Source: Cycas panzhihuaensis (taxonomy: Eukaryota; Cycadophyta). From it: a stretch of 64,000 bases of DNA. Position 1 is the first letter of the stretch; the number at the start of each line of letters is the position of its first letter. The DNA is taken from NCBI GenBank assembly GCA_023213395.1, contig CM041465.1:212605741-212669740 (forward strand), read 5' to 3'. This document shows, piece after piece, positions 11,902-23,838 of this stretch. Below the pieces are notes generated by a model. It was not told the DNA's origin and ran no database searches. It saw only the letters and a list, made by a program, of their open reading frames with translations. Position numbers and translations under genes: made by a program.

Positions 11902-13864
11902 ATGTAGATCGTGCACAGGTAGGTGAATGTTATCGGAGGTCCAATCGATGGTGCTAGGTCATGCTAGCTTGCCCTTTGTAGATTGGCATGCTTGATAACC
12001 TTGCAGAGTAGCCACGGAGTGCAGATGATCACTGGTGGATCCCCAGGTGCCTTCTATCCTTATTTGCAGGTATTTTGAGTCATATGGAGGTGTATGGGCG
12101 TGCGTTGACTCCATTTACAACCATGTGAGAGAGTCGTTTGACCCTGCTGAAGGTGTCGGATCCCCTGTTTGACATTACCGTTGAATTTGTGCACCCTAGA
12201 GATGGTTGCCAGCCCCCGTTGCCGGTGGGAGAGTGCAGAAACCCTAGTGAGCCATTGCAGTGCCATGAAATGATAACACGGCAAACAAAACAAAGGTATG
12301 CTCAATATAAATTTAGGGTTTGATAAATAATATCTACTCGACAGCCATGTTTTATTTAACACTACATCACCTTTGCGTGTTAATATTTATGATGGCTATG
12401 TGATATCTTCTGCCATGGCATGATATAATTGCGTTCACTAAGTGCTATATTCAGTCGTTGAAGTATATAGCATCGCTAATGAGTGTGTATTTACATTTCC
12501 TAATGTGTGATGAGTAAACAACAGATGTTGGTGATGATAATTATTTACAGTTTGCTTGCGTTTATATTACTGTCTTTCATATTGACGTTGGCCGTGGATA
12601 TTCTTATATAACCCGCTGTTGAATAATCTATTCATCGCATGAGTTCACCCTACCATAGAAGATCTATGTTGCTTGTTATATGTGGTCACCCAATGTGATT
12701 ACTCAGTCATCGCCCCTTAATACTGTAGTTTGTAGCACCATGTATCGTGTTGCCTGATTGAAGAATCTACGCTCGTATGATAGTATGCATATCGTTGTGA
12801 TGCTTTATGACGTCGTAGCACTTATGGTAGTCGATTTAAATGCCCTGCTGCGTGATGGATGGATAGTATCTGCAGACTACACATGTAGTCATGGCCATGT
12901 TGCATCGTTGTCACGTGATGAGATGCTGCGTCGCCCATGTATTTTGGAATTGCACCGCTCTGGGGTGATGTGTAATTGGATCAGCCATATAAATGATGGT
13001 GAATATATGTGGTTAAAGCGACTAGTAAATACGCCTGAATATTTGTGTCTGTTTATTTGCAGTCTTAGGCGATAAGACATTCACAGCCGTGTTTTTGCCC
13101 TCTGTATGTGTGATGATTAAGTTTATTCGCATTACGCTCAGTTGTGTTTGATTTAATAAGTCGTCACCTTGACGTTTGCGTTATTAACATCAATACAACT
13201 AGTGATAATTACCTAGCCGTGATGGTCAATCTTGCTGTTTGCCATTGCAGTCTGTAATGGATTATGCATTATGTAGCCATCGTCTATTAAATCGCCAGCT
13301 GTGATAGCGCGCCGTGTTGAATCACCCTATGTAGCATTGCCGTCCTTGGTTATTTACTATTGTAGCCACCTGTTGATGTATTAGAAGTCGCCCAGTCGTT
13401 GATACATATTTGAGTTGTTGCACCGAAGTCACCCATTTTTAATATATATATCTTTGATATATATTGAATCGTAAGCCGCCAATTTTATTGAGTCACTTTT
13501 TTAATATGTCCTTTTGATATATATAAAGTTTTTGGCATTGAATAATTTCTGCCTTGTCTTTTTGTTAATGAAGTTACTCACTTTATTACTTCATTATGTC
13601 ATTTTATTAAAGCTATTCACTTTGTTATTAAGTGAAATTTAGTTTTATTTTGAATGACATGAATATGGTAATATTTGAAGGTGAAGTGTTCATTTAAGTG
13701 ACTTTGATGGATCATGTCTTTTGCATATAATTGCATATAAAAAAAATGCAATTATGACATGAGATAAAATTTTACTTTGTTCTCTAAGATGTGATTACAT
13801 GAAAGAGTATTGGTGGCGACATGAGGCATGTTTTATAAGGTAACATCGAGGCGATGATATGTAC
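11902..13864 (+). other. E1 internal 5' segment and element-specific central block
   Basis: 11902 to about 12064 is homologous to the same part of E2. From there to about 13860 the two copies no longer align. In E1 this central block is visibly richer in G+C and in CpG than its surroundings, and short motifs such as gtcaccc and tagcc recur irregularly. Open stretches of 100 residues on each strand (12060-12362 minus, 12758-13075 plus) match nothing known and probably reflect composition. The last 400 bases contain several gatatatat tracts shared in style with E2. Confidence 0.6.
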
Positions 13865-15519
13865 TTGTTGCATGTGATTACATGGCAAGTTTTGGGTGAG
13901 TTTTTTGAGCAGTTCTTAAAGGCGATTTTTAGGGCATGATTGGGCGAGAGTTTGAGCAGGTCTCAAGGGCAAATTTGAAGGCGAAGAAGAGTGAAGATGA
14001 GCATGTATGAAATACCTTATTGCAACTTATTACAAACTCTGTTACTATTTTGAGTATGGCATTGATCATTGCACAAAATTAGTGAGATTTATATGATTGT
14101 TCAGTGAAAATAAGTGTGATTTATTAATCGATTACATTCGAGTTTAGTTGCATCAGACATATATGAGGTGATGAAGTTCAGAATTTGCTTGTATGATTGG
14201 TTGTGTGATGGACCATTATACTTTGATAGTTGGACTATTAGCATGAGGTTTATGGCCTTGTTTAATGCTAGTTCAACATGGGTGCATATCTGAACAAGTC
14301 TGATGTGGAACCAAAGTAAAGTACTTAATGAAATTGAAGTGTGAATGGAAAGGTCTAAGATTAGAAGCCTTAAAATCAGTTATGCCTTTGTCATGGTATG
14401 TATACAGTTGTCCTATCAGGTTGCATTGCAAGTGGGTATCATGATGTAGATGGTGAGGTTGGTGCATGTTTTGATTTGCCTCCCATGGTTTGTTGGCATA
14501 AGTTATAGCGAACAAGTATGGGTACCCCTTTTGTGACTGTTCGTGGCATAATTTCCCCTCATGTTTTGTGTTTGGACCAAGTCAAAAGCCTTTCATTTAT
14601 TTCCTTGGTGCTTTGGAGTGCACACATCTTAGACGAAGATTGCAGCAGTAGGATTGCAAGCGTTTGAAGCCTATGGATTGTTCAGCTTATAAGCGATTGT
14701 GATGCGCAGGGAAATGCATGTGATCAGTCTAGATGTTACAGAATTGTTGACATATCATGTTGAGTGTCATTTGGCTATAGGTTTTATCCTTCATTGCTTC
14801 ACTTGTCTATGACGTTATTCAGCAGGTGTGGAGGTTTGTTTGCCTAACATTATGCTTGAGACGGAAGCAGGACTTAGTGACAAGTTGATGATGGGGAGCT
14901 GTTAGATGATGTGACATGGATTGCAACCCCATGTTTCGTTGACAGTTGAAGACTTGTAGGATGATGGAAGATCATGGATCAGCATGACAGTCAAAACTTG
15001 AGATAGATACCAACGTTCCAGTGAGTACAGATTCACGATGGAGAGCTGTATTGAAGCAAGTACCTGATCGATTTGCAAGTTGGTAAGCTTGTTATGTAGG
15101 ATGTCTAGTAGGAAGAAGGATTGAGGTATGATGAGATATTTAGCACCAGTCTCTATGTTTATTGGTCTGTTTGATCCTTACTTCAGCAGCTTCAGTTAGT
15201 TGGGTATCGTATCGTATCATATTAGTGTTCCTTAACGAAGACTTGAAGAGGCGATTCACATGGTGAAAGTGGCTCATCCTCTTAGTTTAGTGAGAGAAAT
15301 ATGGCTGAGTTGAATAGACAAAGTGTCAGGTGCAGAGAGAGTTGTATGGTTGTAGGTCTATTGGAGTATTTCCAAAGAATTGAGCATATACGAGGCATGG
15401 CACCATTACATCCGAGTGAAGATTGCTACATCGACGTTCGTTCATATTGAGTTGAGTAAGGTTATCCTTGAGAGGGGATTTATTCCCAATGATAATCCTT
15501 GTTGCCCCACATTTACATT
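13865..15519 (+). other. E1/E2 conserved non-coding 3' half
   Basis: This block of about 1.65 kb aligns with E2 52886-54637 along its length, although no long frame is open in E1. One stretch near 14745-14960 keeps the same reading frame as an open 71-codon stretch of E2 but has three stops here. Near 15411-15426 E1 lacks 81 bp that in E2 encode the end of a Copia RNase H. Confidence 0.75.
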
Positions 15520-15528
15520 AAGAGGGGA
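15520..15528 (+). promoter_or_regulatory. E1 polypurine tract
   Basis: aagagggga lies immediately 5' of the right LTR. Confidence 0.88.
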
Positions 15529-15851
15529 TGTTAAAAAATGTGACCATACCACCTAATGTAAAGTGGGCCTCCTATTTATGAGCCTAATTATGTGGTGGAA
15601 TTGTCTCGATTGTGGTGACCTAATGGATATAATTATGATTATATTTGGCACTTTAGATCTATAAATATAGATCAAAGTCCATCTTTATACATCATCATTT
15701 TGTCATAATGTAAATATTATTCATTTGTGGGTTTCCACCCGTAAGGGTTTCCCATGGCAATATGGTCTCCCGTGAGATCTACTTCTGCTTGTAATCTACC
15801 TGATGTGAAAGATCCTGTCGACCTTGTTTGCTTCAGTTGCATTTTTTAACA
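15529..15851 (+). repeat. E1 3' LTR
   Basis: It is 323 bp like the left copy, with roughly 10 transitions and 2 transversions between them. It is followed by the aactt duplication. Confidence 0.95.
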
Positions 15852-15856
15852 AACTT

Positions 15857-16725
15857 CTATATGGCCATGCAACCATATGAAATGATCAAAATATTTCAGC
15901 TCAAAACTTTCCTCTCCTAGATGATTGATCTTCCTATGATGAGTCAAAGTCTTCTAGTGAAACTTTTAAAAATGAGCAGAAATAACTCGAAACTCGTTGA
16001 AACTCTTATGAGACTTTCCTTAGTAGAAATTTAAATTTTGAAGAAATCTTTCTCTTTGGTACATAAAATCTAATAAAACTTGATTTGTTGGATTCCTTGA
16101 GGCTAGATCTATTAAAACCCTAAAAAGTTTTTTGACATGTATTAAAAATTTTGAGAAAATTTCTCAAAAAAGTAGTCAGATTATGGTTAACTAAACTTCT
16201 ACTTTTTTAGGCTAATCGAGGCAAAATTTGGAGATGGTACAAAATACAAAAATGCTTACCTTGCTTGGGCATCCCTCCCTACAAATTTTAAGCCAAACTA
16301 GATAATTTTGATTTTTACCTCTTGTAGGGCTAAACAACCTTTTTCTAAATGATTAGGCTTATTTCTGCCACCTGTAAGCAAATGAAAATTCATCCTATAA
16401 CTTTATATCATATATTTTATAACTAATAATTAATTTATAATAAAAAATCAATAGAATCTCCCTTAGCAAAAATTAAAATTAACTAATTTTTTTGGGAGTC
16501 TAAAGCTAGGAAGCCTTCTTCCAGCTAATAACTTTGATCCTCAATACATCTACAAATAAATGGAGGATATTAAAATATATTGTAAATAAAATACAAGCTT
16601 TGCATGATTAAAAAACTCTTAAAAATTTAAAAATAATGAGTGCACTCTCAATGCTTCATATTGAAGGTGAAGGAAAGGCAAAATGATTATATGCAAGTGG
16701 AATGGAGTGAATAAATCCCCTTCTA
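15857..16725 (-). other. Copia-D leader, PBS-proximal half
   Basis: This continues the non-coding leader interrupted by E1. No ORF was recognised. Confidence 0.65.
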
Positions 16726-16737
16726 GCTATGATACCA
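16726..16737 (-). promoter_or_regulatory. Copia-D primer binding site
   Basis: It reads tggtatcatagc on the element strand, one mismatch from the tRNA-iMet site, two bases from the LTR. Confidence 0.85.
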
Positions 16738-16739
16738 CA

Positions 16740-17045
16740 TGAAGGAAGGATAGATATAGGGAATAAATCACTCACATGTATATAATGATAATAGAGAATG
16801 AAAAAGAGATGAAACAAGATATGAGATCAAAGCTTAGAGGAGAGAATGAATAATAACTCCCTCCTTAAAATTTTTCCTTTTATTATTGAGGGTAAGTATT
16901 AGGGTTAGGATTTTTCTGTCTAATGACATGAACCCAAAATTATATCTAAATGCATATAAAGCACATTTTACGAAGAGGGTAATATTAACAATATATCCTA
17001 AGGTCACTTAATTAATCTCTATAAATGATCTTAATACATTAACCT
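16740..17045 (-). repeat. Copia-D 5' LTR
   Basis: Partner of 5180-5482. The outer end reads attaacct where the other copy has attaacca, so the terminal TG of the element appears mutated. Confidence 0.88.
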
Positions 17046-17129
17046 CTTTTAAAACCTTTAGAGGAACATATATGAATCCCTTTTCCATTATAATATCAAC
17101 TTCTTATAATAGTAAAAAATGGTTATTAT
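17046..17129 (-). mobile_element. 84-bp host slice between two LTR elements, presumed LINE
   Basis: This short piece lies between the outer end of Copia-D and the outer end of Copia-A. It is too short to identify alone. It is assigned to the LINE only because LINE ORF1 lies right of Copia-A and ORF2 left of Copia-D on the same strand. Confidence 0.4.
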
Positions 17130-17434
17130 TGACATACAAATCAAGATCTAAATGAAAATATATAGACACAAATACACATAAGAAATTAATTTTTATAGCA
17201 TATTAACTTATCTCATTCTCATTAATTTCTTAATGTATAATCAATTATACATATAAACAACTATAAAATAAGTATTTTCAATCACATAAAGTGACACTTA
17301 TATAGAATATTGAGTAACCCCTAACGATTCATCATTCTTATAATAATAATAAAAAATGATTAGAATACAATTATATAAAAGGGGAGGCTCATAACTCAAA
17401 GTTATGAACTTGGTAAATATTAATTTCTTTAGCA
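17130..17434 (-). repeat. Copia-A 3' LTR
   Basis: Partner of 37078-37380. It is followed at 17433-17443 by atccccccctt, a polypurine tract on the element strand. The inner boundary is uncertain by a few bases. Confidence 0.85.
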
Positions 17435-20094
17435 TCCCCCCTTAATATTTACTTCATTAATTCTAATATTTAAACTAATGTCTGTAATCTATCTTATGCC
17501 AATGGTTTGATAAAGATGCCAATTAATTATTCTTCTGTAGGCCTATATACCATCTCAATCACTTTATTTTGGATCAATTCTTAGATAAAGTAATGGTGTA
17601 CCTTGATATGTTTGACGAGAGCATAGAATGGAGGATTATTTGTAATCCTAAGTATACTCTAATTGTCATAATATAACTTAGTTGGTTTTTGTTGATGTAG
17701 ACCTATGCCCCGAAGAATCTATCATAACCAAACGACTTCAATGGCTATTGTAACTATAACCTTGTGCTTTACCTTAGCTGAGGACAAACTAATATTTAAT
17801 TACCTTTTACTATTCCAAATGACTACAACTAATTCAAAACTAAAATAATATTTAGCGGTTGATTTCTTACTATCTATACATCTAGCCTAATCAAAATTTA
17901 TGAATCCTTCTAACTTAAACTTATAAATGTATATGAATTTAAGTCCATATTGCAACATGCCCTTCAAGTATTTGAGGATCCCTTTTATAGCTTTCAAGTG
18001 ACTATTTTGGCATTACCATAAACCTAGATACTATTCTAACTACAAATAAAATATTAGGTTTGATTGTAATCAAGTAAATTAGACTTCCAACTAATTGCTT
18101 GTACAATATAACATCCATATTTGCTCTACCATCTTAAATTATTAACTTGGAACTTCTCTCTATTGGGGTAAGTGTGGCCTCGCAATCATTAATTCCAAAC
18201 TTTTTAAAATTTTCCAAATGTATTTTACTTGTAAGATGAAGATACATATAGGCCTCTATCATACTTCTACTCTATGGAAGTAATATAGTATTTCCAGATC
18301 TATAATCTTGAACATGTGTCTCAAACATCCTTCAAGTCTAATATCATATTGATGTCAATACCTGTGATCAATAAGTCATCAATGTACAACATCATAAAGA
18401 CTACTTTATCATCTAAGACTTTGATGTATAAGTTTGAGTTAGCAAGAGATTTCTCAAACCTATGTTTTAGAAATTACTAATTAATTATTTCATACAAGGC
18501 TCTTGGAGCCTATTTTAGGCCATACAATGCCTTTTTGATTCAATGTACTAAGTGCTATTGATCTTTTTGTAGACAACTAGATGTTTACTCCATCTAGGCT
18601 TCTTCTTTCAAGTCTCTATTAGAAATACACTTTTAACATCCATTTGATAAAGTTACTAATTAAATTGTACATACATCATCATAATGCATTGAATAATGTT
18701 CATCTTTGCAACTAAAGTGATTGTCTCTTTACAGTTGATCCTTTCTTATTATTTGAATCCTTTAGCTACAAGTATAACCTTATATTTATTTATATATCCA
18801 TTTAATTTATATTTGGGCCTATAAATCTATTTATAATTGATTGACTAATTTTTAGTGGGCAATTTAACCAAATCCAAAGTGTGGTTTTCTATTAAATACT
18901 TGGATTTTAGTATCCATAAGGTTATTCCACTTACATTATTTAATTACTTCCTCTGGAAGGTTCATTAACACTTAACACATGTTCCATAAGAGCCATGTTC
19001 ACTTGCTTAAGAGGTTATATTTTGGATTTTTTCTTTTCCTTTATCTCAGGAAATAACTTATTAGTATCCTCCATGATTTTCAAGTATCATTAAGGTAACT
19101 TCTTCTTTGAAGATAAAGGTAAAGTTCAAGAAGGTTTCTCTGGCTTGGGTTTTAACTTTGCCTTTGTCTCAAACTCATGTTCCCAAAACTCAAATGATTC
19201 CATCTTCATTTCATCACTAATGTCAAAAGGTCCAAAATTAGGTTGACTAATGTTCCTTGAAGAAATTATTTTATGATGCTCCTCATTTTACTCTTTAATA
19301 TTAATTGAATCTACATCTATTCCATCATCCTCATTAAAGATAACATTATAAGTTATATGAACCTTCCTGATTGATAATTCACAAACTTTGTAAGTTTTAC
19401 TTTCTTTAGAATATCTTATAAGGATGAATTTGGTGTTCTTATTATCTAACTTTTGCTATTTTCCTTTGGGGTATGCATTTATGGCATACATCAAAACACT
19501 CTTAAATGGTAACTAATTTGCTTTTGATTTGATTAAGCCTCCTTAGGTATTTTACCCTTAATAACCCTTATTGTGCTTATATTTATTAGATATGTTGTTA
19601 TATTCATAGTTTTAACCCATAAATAATTTACAACATCCTTGTCTTTCATTATAAATTTGGATTTTTCCACCAAGGTTCTATTCACCTACTTAGTACCTCC
19701 ATTCTACTGATACGTGTAGATAGTAGTAGACTACCTTAAGATCCTATTATTCTTTCAGAACTAATTGAATTTATTTGAAATATTTTTTCCACCATTAATA
19801 ATTTTTAAAATGTTTATTTTGTCAGGACATTTATTTTTTGTCATTTCCTTAAACCATTTGAAATATGTGAGGGCTTGAGATTTCTCCCTCAATGAAAAAG
19901 TATAGACTTTCTATGAAAATTCATCAATGAAAATAATAAAATACCCCACTCCTCTAAGAGATATAACTTGCATTAGTCCATAATTATCTAAGTGAACCAG
20001 TCCATGTTTCTCTTTAGATCTCCATACTTTCTTCTTTAAAAATAGTTCTTTATGTTATTTACCAAAAATATAAGGGCATACAAATAATCTTTAT
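17435..20094 (-). pseudogene. Copia-A RNase H, RT and part of integrase, relic
   Basis: From the left: RNase H at about 17560-17900, with a DSKKSTAKYYF block, a decayed AEY block, TNNPPF and KHIKVHHYF. RT is at about 18050-19000 with YIDDL at 18372-18386, an acceptable variant of YVDD. Integrase-region sequence follows from about 19400 up to the Copia-B insertion. Stops are frequent and no frame stays open for more than about 60 codons. Order and strand match copia pol, which resumes at 33719. Confidence 0.78.
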
Positions 20095-20448
20095 TGAAAA
20101 TAATGAGATCATAATATTCTCTTGTATGTAATATAAACATAAGACAATCAAGATATTATGCATATGTTAAATGGACATAACATGAGGGTCAAATTGGTTG
20201 ACACCTATAATATTATTTTGGTAGAGTTTTAACTCTTACCAATAAGATAATGTGCAATGGTGAGGACACGATCTTCATTTTTAGGGGCATAATATCACTC
20301 TCACTCTTGTATGATTAATTAACATAATAGGTGAAAGTGATTATCCTATTATGTAGTAAAGGGGTAAAGATACCCTCAACTAGAAATACAACATCGAGCT
20401 ATAACTTAAGTATATAATGTTACATGAAGGTGTCATTATATTTTAACA
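20095..20448 (-). repeat. Copia-B 3' LTR
   Basis: It shares long blocks with 33362-33718, for example aacatgagggtcaaattggt. It is followed by the polypurine tract at 20449-20459 (tccttccctaa). Confidence 0.9.
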
Positions 20449-22000
20449 TCCTTCCCTAATGACAACTTCATTGAGTCTAACACTGAGGTTATATTGAAAC
20501 TTTCAAAGTTTGCTTTTCTAAGTGCTTTAGTGAAGATGTTTGCAACTTAGTCTTCTATTAGTTAATACATGAGATCAATTTCTCTATTTTGCACATGTTC
20601 ATGAATGAAATGATGATGGACCTCAATATGTTTAATATATGTATGGAATATAAGGTTCTTGGTCATCTTCAATATACTCTAATTATCATAATATAGAAGA
20701 GTTACTTGATTCTATTGAAGTCCAAGATCTGTAAGAATCTTATAAAGATAGATTGCCTTTATTGATGCATGTACAATTGCTTTATATTATGCATCGGTGG
20801 ATGCAAGAATAACATTTAGTTGTTTCTTACAAGTCTAAGAAACAATAGTTATGTTTAAGTCAATAGAATACCATAAAATAGAGTGGTGTGAATCCTAGCA
20901 TCCAGCCTAGTCAACATTAGTAAATCCTTTCAGCACAGGAGAATTAGCTTGTCTATAATCTAACCTAAGTTGTAAGGTGCTACATGTGTATTTGAGAATC
21001 CTTACGGTAGCCTTACAATATGACATTTTAGGTTGTGACATGAACTTATAATAGATCCCAACTACATATGAAGTGTTCATATGAGTGTGAGTGAGATAAA
21101 TCAAACTCCCTACTAGTTATCTATAAAGTGTGGGATTGATAGGTTTTCCTTGTTTATCCATAGTGAGTTTTATACCAATCTCTATAGAAATAGGCAAAGG
21201 TTTGTAATGGCTTATTTTGAATCACTACAAAAGCCCATTTATATACTTTAACTATTATAGGAAGATATATCCTAGTTTTTGCCATACTTTGATTTTAAGG
21301 AAGTAATGGAGTAGTTTGAAGTTAGTTGTTTTAAAGCTACTATTCAATTCCTATTGGAGACTAGCAATGGCATCATCATCATTTCTTGTAATTGAAAAAT
21401 TATCTATACATATAAAAATGATGGTAATCAAATTATTCCAGAACTAAATATTAAGATTAGGATTGGAGGATGAATAATTTAGTCTATGCATGATAAAAAA
21501 ACATCAATTTTAGCATGCCAAGTGCAAGGTGCCTATTTGAGACCATAAAGAGCTTTCTTAAGCTTATAAACTAAGTGTTCTTTACTGTAAATAATATAGC
21601 CATGAGGTTGTCTCAAATATACTTCTTCTATAAGTTCTCCATAAGGAAAATACTCTTCACATCCATTTGATATACTAGCTATTTGAACCAAGTATCAAGT
21701 GATATAACCAGTAGAAGGCCATCATATTAGCAATTAGAGTAAAGGTTTCTTCATAATTAATGACTTCTTAATATTTAAGTCTTTTCACAACCAATCATGC
21801 TTTGTGTTGCTTAATGGAACCATTAACATGATCATTTTTTCTTGTACAACCAATAATAATCAACTGGCTTTTACAAGGTGGTAATCCAATAAGTTCTCAT
21901 GTGTCATTCTTAAGGATGGAATTCATCTCTACATCCATCATGGCTTGCCATATTTGGTCTCTAATTGCCTCCTCAAATATGTAAAACTTGGGAGCTTCAA
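20449..22000 (-). pseudogene. Copia-B RNase H and reverse transcriptase relic
   Basis: RNase H is readable at about 20500-20930: an ASTDA.YKAIVHA block, KHIEVHHHFIHEHV and a late NIFTKAL block. An open segment at 20907-21104 contains YLTHTHMNTSYVVG, the copia RT-RNase H connection. The RT catalytic box at about 21393-21415 reads CIDN instead of YVDD, losing the second Asp. Stops interrupt the frame. This would have been the polymerase half of copia pol. Confidence 0.82.
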
Positions 22001-23554
22001 GAACTTATGCCATTAGTTCAAAGTTTATTGAAGTCCTTTATTTTGATTCACTCTTAAGAGCTACTAGAGGTGGAGGAGCATCTTTTATTAGTTGCAAATA
22101 TGACTTTGGAAGTTTTCTATTACTAGCAACTTTATGTTGTAGGTTGTTTGGGGATAATGGTGGTACTATCGAAGTAGTTATTGATATGGAAGGTTATGTA
22201 GGAGGAGCTAATGACAAACTTAGAGAATAAGAGGTTGAAGAAATAAAAGGGTCCACAATTCGTGTAAGAGGTGCTTATGGCATGTTAACATCAACATTGA
22301 TGAGAAACTAAAGTTGTGACAAGTCTAAGTCTTAGTTATCCTCTATAAATATAACATCCCAAAAGAAATATATCTATCTCCTAATAAGGTCATACATCTT
22401 ATATACTTTTGCATTCAAGTACGTATCATATAAAAGTGTGTTTTAAGCTCTTATCATCTAATTTCTTTAGAAATAAATTTATAAGTAGTATAATTGAATA
22501 TTCTGAGATACAAAACTATAGGCTTTTGAATTAACTAAGCCTCATTGGGTGTTATATCTTTAATTATTGTAGTTGAGCTCTTATTTGTCAAGTATATAGT
22601 AGTTGAAATAATTTCAACCCAAAATGTAGTAGCAAGGTTAGTAACTTTAACCATTACTTAGGCTTTGTTCACCAATTCTTAGCTAATTTGCTCAATAACG
22701 CCATTTTGATGAGGGGTACAAGGAGTGGAGAACTGGAAATTAATGCCAAATTCTTTACAAAAATTGGTGAACTGTATTGAGGTATACTCCCCTCCATTAT
22801 TTGATCTTAAAATCTTAATAGTCACGCTCGTTTGATTCTCAACTTTTACTTTGAAATCTCTAAATTTGTCAAAGGCTTCAAATTTATTGTTTAAAAAGTA
22901 GACCCATACTTTCTGAGAGTAGTCATCAATGAAGGTTATAAAGTATAGATTACCATTAAGGGAATGAAATGACATGGGTCTATAGATATCTAAGCAAACC
23001 AATCCCAATGGTTTAGTTATATGCCATGCTCTTTTGGAAGGAAAAGGTTCCCTATGTTGTTTTCCAACTATATAAGCTTCACAAAAGTATTTGTTCTATT
23101 TGATTTTTGGTAACCCATATACCATTTGAAGTCTAAACATAAGGTTGAAACTATACATGTTGAGGTGGCCTAGGTGTTGATGCCATAGGTGGTCCTTGGT
23201 GCATTTATATATAAGTTGCTCTTGGCTATATGAGTAGTCATCCTGAGTCTAAATAAGTGGGTTTTTAGTAATGATAGCCTTTTCTTTATCAAGGTGATTT
23301 ATCTGTATTGAAATATATGAATCTAGTTATTAAGTTATAGATAAGGGAAGAGACCATTATCTTCATGTCCTTTAGTCATTATTAGACTAATTAAGTGGTC
23401 AAAATAGTACATATACCTTAGATAAAAAGAACTTCATATCAAGTACAAAGAGGACATTTCTAATATGATGTCTTATGTATGAATTCTTTAGGGATATGGG
23501 AGTCTCTCTAATCTTTGCCACATTATATGTTACGTCATCACTAAAAGTTATAAT
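22000..23554 (-). pseudogene. Copia-B integrase relic
   Basis: The open core at 22679-23008 has the copia integrase landmarks. These are an IDDYSQKVWVYF block with the first catalytic Asp, an RSNNGGEYTS block where the second catalytic Asp is Asn, and a TPHQNGVIEQ block keeping the Glu. The catalytic triad is thus D-N-E, so strand transfer would be lost even if the frame were whole. The GAG-pre-integrase region follows to about 23500. The C-terminal part (22000-22680) is degraded. Confidence 0.85.
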
Positions 23555-23838
23555 TTATGCATTAGCAAGTGAGGTGTCCTCAAGAAGTTCTTCAATGCTA
23601 ATCATATGGAAAGTGGCACTGGAATCTATCAACCATGAATTGTCAACATGGTGAGAAGAAAGTGCTATAGAAAAATAGGTTTTGAGAGTAATCTTAGGAA
23701 TTAGCCACATGACCTCCTTATTGAAAGTTCTTATTGTTGCCTTGGTTCTAGTTCCTAGGATGATTTCATTTTTTATTATTGTTCCTTCCACGACCCCTAT
23801 TCTACTGAAAGGCTTGCTTCCCTCGTTGACTAATTTGA
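23555..23838 (-). pseudogene. Copia-B protease relic, cut by Gypsy-C
   Basis: An open stretch at 23555-23791 reads SWLIDSSATFHM near its C-terminal end. This is the copia aspartic protease active site with DSG changed to DSS. Upstream residues are a basic, Asn-rich gag-protease linker. Gypsy-C begins at 23839, and the upstream gag continues at 30552. Confidence 0.82.

Larger units (their letters stand above)
11567..15851 (+). mobile_element. E1: non-autonomous LTR retrotransposon (LARD-like), 4285 bp
   Basis: Both LTRs are 323 bp (11567-11889 and 15529-15851) and differ at about 12 sites (3.7%), so the insertion is young. A perfect 5-bp target duplication, aactt, lies at 11562-11566 and 15852-15856. 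A 12-base tRNA-iMet primer site follows the left LTR directly, and the polypurine tract aagagggga abuts the right LTR. The 3.6-kb interior has no gag or pol frame, so mobilisation would need enzymes from another element. A related copy, E2, lies at 51038-54965. The host sequence is the Copia-D leader. Confidence 0.93.
5180..17045 (-). mobile_element. Copia-D: Ty1/copia LTR retrotransposon, interrupted by E1
   Basis: The element reads on the minus strand, with its 5' LTR at high coordinates. LTRs at 5180-5482 and 16740-17045 align along their whole length with about 15% mismatch by eye. A tRNA-iMet primer site lies at 16726-16737 and a polypurine tract (read on the minus strand) at 5483-5500. 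Internal order is gag, protease, integrase, RT, RNase H, as in copia. E1 (11567-15851) is inserted in the leader; without it the element is about 7.6 kb. I see no convincing target-site duplication, and pol carries many stops and shifts. It is inserted in the LINE and is non-functional. Confidence 0.9.

Noticed and set aside
12758-13075. 105-codon plus-strand frame in E1
   Set aside because: No recognisable motif, an overlapping frame on the other strand, and no counterpart in E2. The region is compositionally odd, so an open frame is expected by chance.
5180-17045. Clean target-site duplication for Copia-D
   Set aside because: Flanks gaaac and ctttt do not match and the outer end of the right LTR is mutated, so no duplication is claimed.
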